From Alphaproteobacteria bacterium (GTDB lineage Bacteria > Pseudomonadota > Alphaproteobacteria > ATCC43930 > CGMCC-115725), in NCBI GenBank assembly GCA_030042035.1, contig JASIAN010000130.1, positions 1 through 54,927 of the forward strand: DNA of 54,927 nt, written 5' to 3'. Shown one piece after another: positions 54,052 through 54,927 of the stretch; the first letter of the stretch is position 1, and each line of letters opens with the position of its first letter. The position numbers and the translations under genes were made by a program. The notes beneath the pieces are model-generated. The model saw only the letters and a program-made list of their open reading frames with translations. It did no database searches and was not told where the DNA came from.

Positions 54052-54927
54052 ATGCTTGAGCTGTCCGATATCCAGTCTTCGCCGGAAGAACTGGACGAAT
54101 ATTACGCACAACTGCGCGCACAGCAGGTGACGCCGGCTTGGCTCAGCGGCGCCGTCACCGTCGAGCCGCAGAGCGCCGCGGTGCCCTACCTGTGGCACTG
54201 GCGGGAGCTGCGGCCGCAGGCGATGCGCGCGGCCGAACTGGTTGGCACGGCTCAGGCCGAACGCCGCGTTCTGCGTCTGACAAACCCAAACCTGTCGGGG
54301 ATCGCCAGCCAAACGCTCGTCGCCAACATCCAGATCGTGATGCCCGGCGAGATCGCCCGCGCCCATCGTCATTCGGCGGCGGCCCTGCGCCTGATCATCG
54401 AGGGACATGGCGGCTATACCGTCGTCAACGGCGAACGCGTGCCGATGTTTCCGGGCGATCTCGTGCTGACACCCAATTGGTCATGGCACGACCATGCCAA
54501 CGACACCGACGCGCCGATGATCTGGCTGGACGGTCTCGACACCCCGCTGGTGCGGATGCTCGAAGCCGGGTTCTACGAGGAGTACCACGAGGAGCGTCAG
54601 GAGTTCGGTGCGGGCCCCAACACCTCGCCGTGGCACTACCCGATGTCGGAGATGCGGGCCGCTTTGCAACGGCTGGCTGCCGCGGATACCGGCGACACCG
54701 CCAACGGGACCGTCCTCGAATACAAGAACCGTCAGACCGGCGGGCCGGTGATGCCGACCATCGCCTGCTGGATGCGGCTGCTGCGCCCCGGCGAGACGAC
54801 GCGCGCCTTCCGCCACGTCTGCTGCACCAACTATCACGTGGTCGAAGGCGCCGGCTACTCGATCGTCGGGGGGCAGCGGCTCGACTGGGAAGACAAGGAC
54901 GTGTTCACGGTGCCGACCTGGACCTTC
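54052..54927 (+). CDS. Gentisate 1,2-dioxygenase (3' end cut by the window)
   Basis: The frame is open from ATG 54052, with AAGGAG upstream, to the window edge, giving 292 codons of a normal 340-380. It is a double cupin. The first cupin has PGEIARAHRHSAAALRLIIE, whose two His bind Fe2+, and NWSWHDHANDTDAPMIWLDG. The second has PGETTRAFRHVCCTNYHVVE. The enzyme opens the ring of gentisate to give maleylpyruvate. Salicylate-type or related 1,2-dioxygenases are possible alternatives. Confidence 0.85.
   Translation, partial: MLELSDIQSSPEELDEYYAQLRAQQVTPAWLSGAVTVEPQSAAVPYLWHWRELRPQAMRAAELVGTAQAERRVLRLTNPNLSGIASQTLVANIQIVMPGEIARAHRHSAAALRLIIEGHGGYTVVNGERVPMFPGDLVLTPNWSWHDHANDTDAPMIWLDGLDTPLVRMLEAGFYEEYHEERQEFGAGPNTSPWHYPMSEMRAALQRLAAADTGDTANGTVLEYKNRQTGGPVMPTIACWMRLLRPGETTRAFRHVCCTNYHVVEGAGYSIVGGQRLDWEDKDVFTVPTWTF

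Noticed and set aside
1-54927. CRISPR array, tRNA or rRNA genes, transposases
   Set aside because: I read both strands for evenly spaced repeats, tRNA acceptor patterns and transposase motifs and found none that I could support.

Overview
The window is GC-rich chromosomal DNA from an alphaproteobacterium, probably a Rhodospirillales- or Rhizobiales-like lineage. The case rests on the gene set and order: a yfgM-like TPR gene, bamB and der in a row, a DUF2794 gene, a DivL-like kinase with tyrosine in the H-box, hemC, greB and pdxH. No rRNA, tRNA, CRISPR array, transposase or prophage gene was found. The species cannot be named from this sequence.

Region 1 (1-6300) is accessory and is the most interesting part. 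Six small Sec-exported proteins lie in tandem (113-2633). Each carries the motif L-T-x-x-Q-(L/M)-D-x-(V/I/A)-T-A-G just after its signal peptide. A decayed seventh copy follows (2710-2857), then an exported C39 cysteine peptidase (3259-3915) and an outer-membrane protein with an N-terminal coiled coil and a C-terminal beta-barrel (3928-5178). A divergent family member lies on the other strand (5219-5818). The motif aligns position by position with the double-glycine leader that C39 peptidases cut, and the peptidase plus coiled-coil barrel pair resembles FapD and FapF of the Pseudomonas functional-amyloid system. I infer a dedicated pathway: Sec export, periplasmic C39 trimming, then passage through the barrel. 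The module ends beside a truncated D-Ala-D-Ala carboxypeptidase remnant (6008-6295), which marks a rearrangement edge.

Region 2 (6395-15183) is mostly chromosomal core. It holds an aspartate dehydrogenase / class III CoA-transferase / greB operon, the DivL-like kinase, an esterase, an ArsB/NhaD-type permease, hemC and a His/Met-rich exported protein. Region 3 (15383-24264) has a peptide-type ABC importer (binding protein and two permeases, no ATPases), a palindromic intergenic repeat, a c-type cytochrome, an HpaB-family hydroxylase, an orphan ureE, an NHL-repeat protein, a small exported Cys protein and an inositol monophosphatase.

Region 4 (24403-33357) has a MotA/MotB-like motor pair, a UgpC/MalK-type ATPase, two overlapping SDR genes and a two-gene signalling operon in which several phosphotransfer residues are missing. 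Region 5 (33592-43917) has a small exported protein, a tandem Usp protein, an NMT1-type binding protein and the yfgM-bamB-der block. Here der is only 269 codons and appears to have lost its first GTPase domain by recombination between its two P-loop repeats. DUF2794, a serine-glyoxylate-type aminotransferase, a CDF exporter, pdxH and a YihY-family protein complete the region.

Region 6 (44055-54927) looks catabolic: a vapC remnant, an acyl-CoA carboxylase carboxyltransferase, an esterase, an MFS transporter, an SRAP protein, a VOC protein, a ThDP enzyme, a GMC oxidoreductase, an LLM flavin oxidoreductase and a gentisate 1,2-dioxygenase cut by the window edge.
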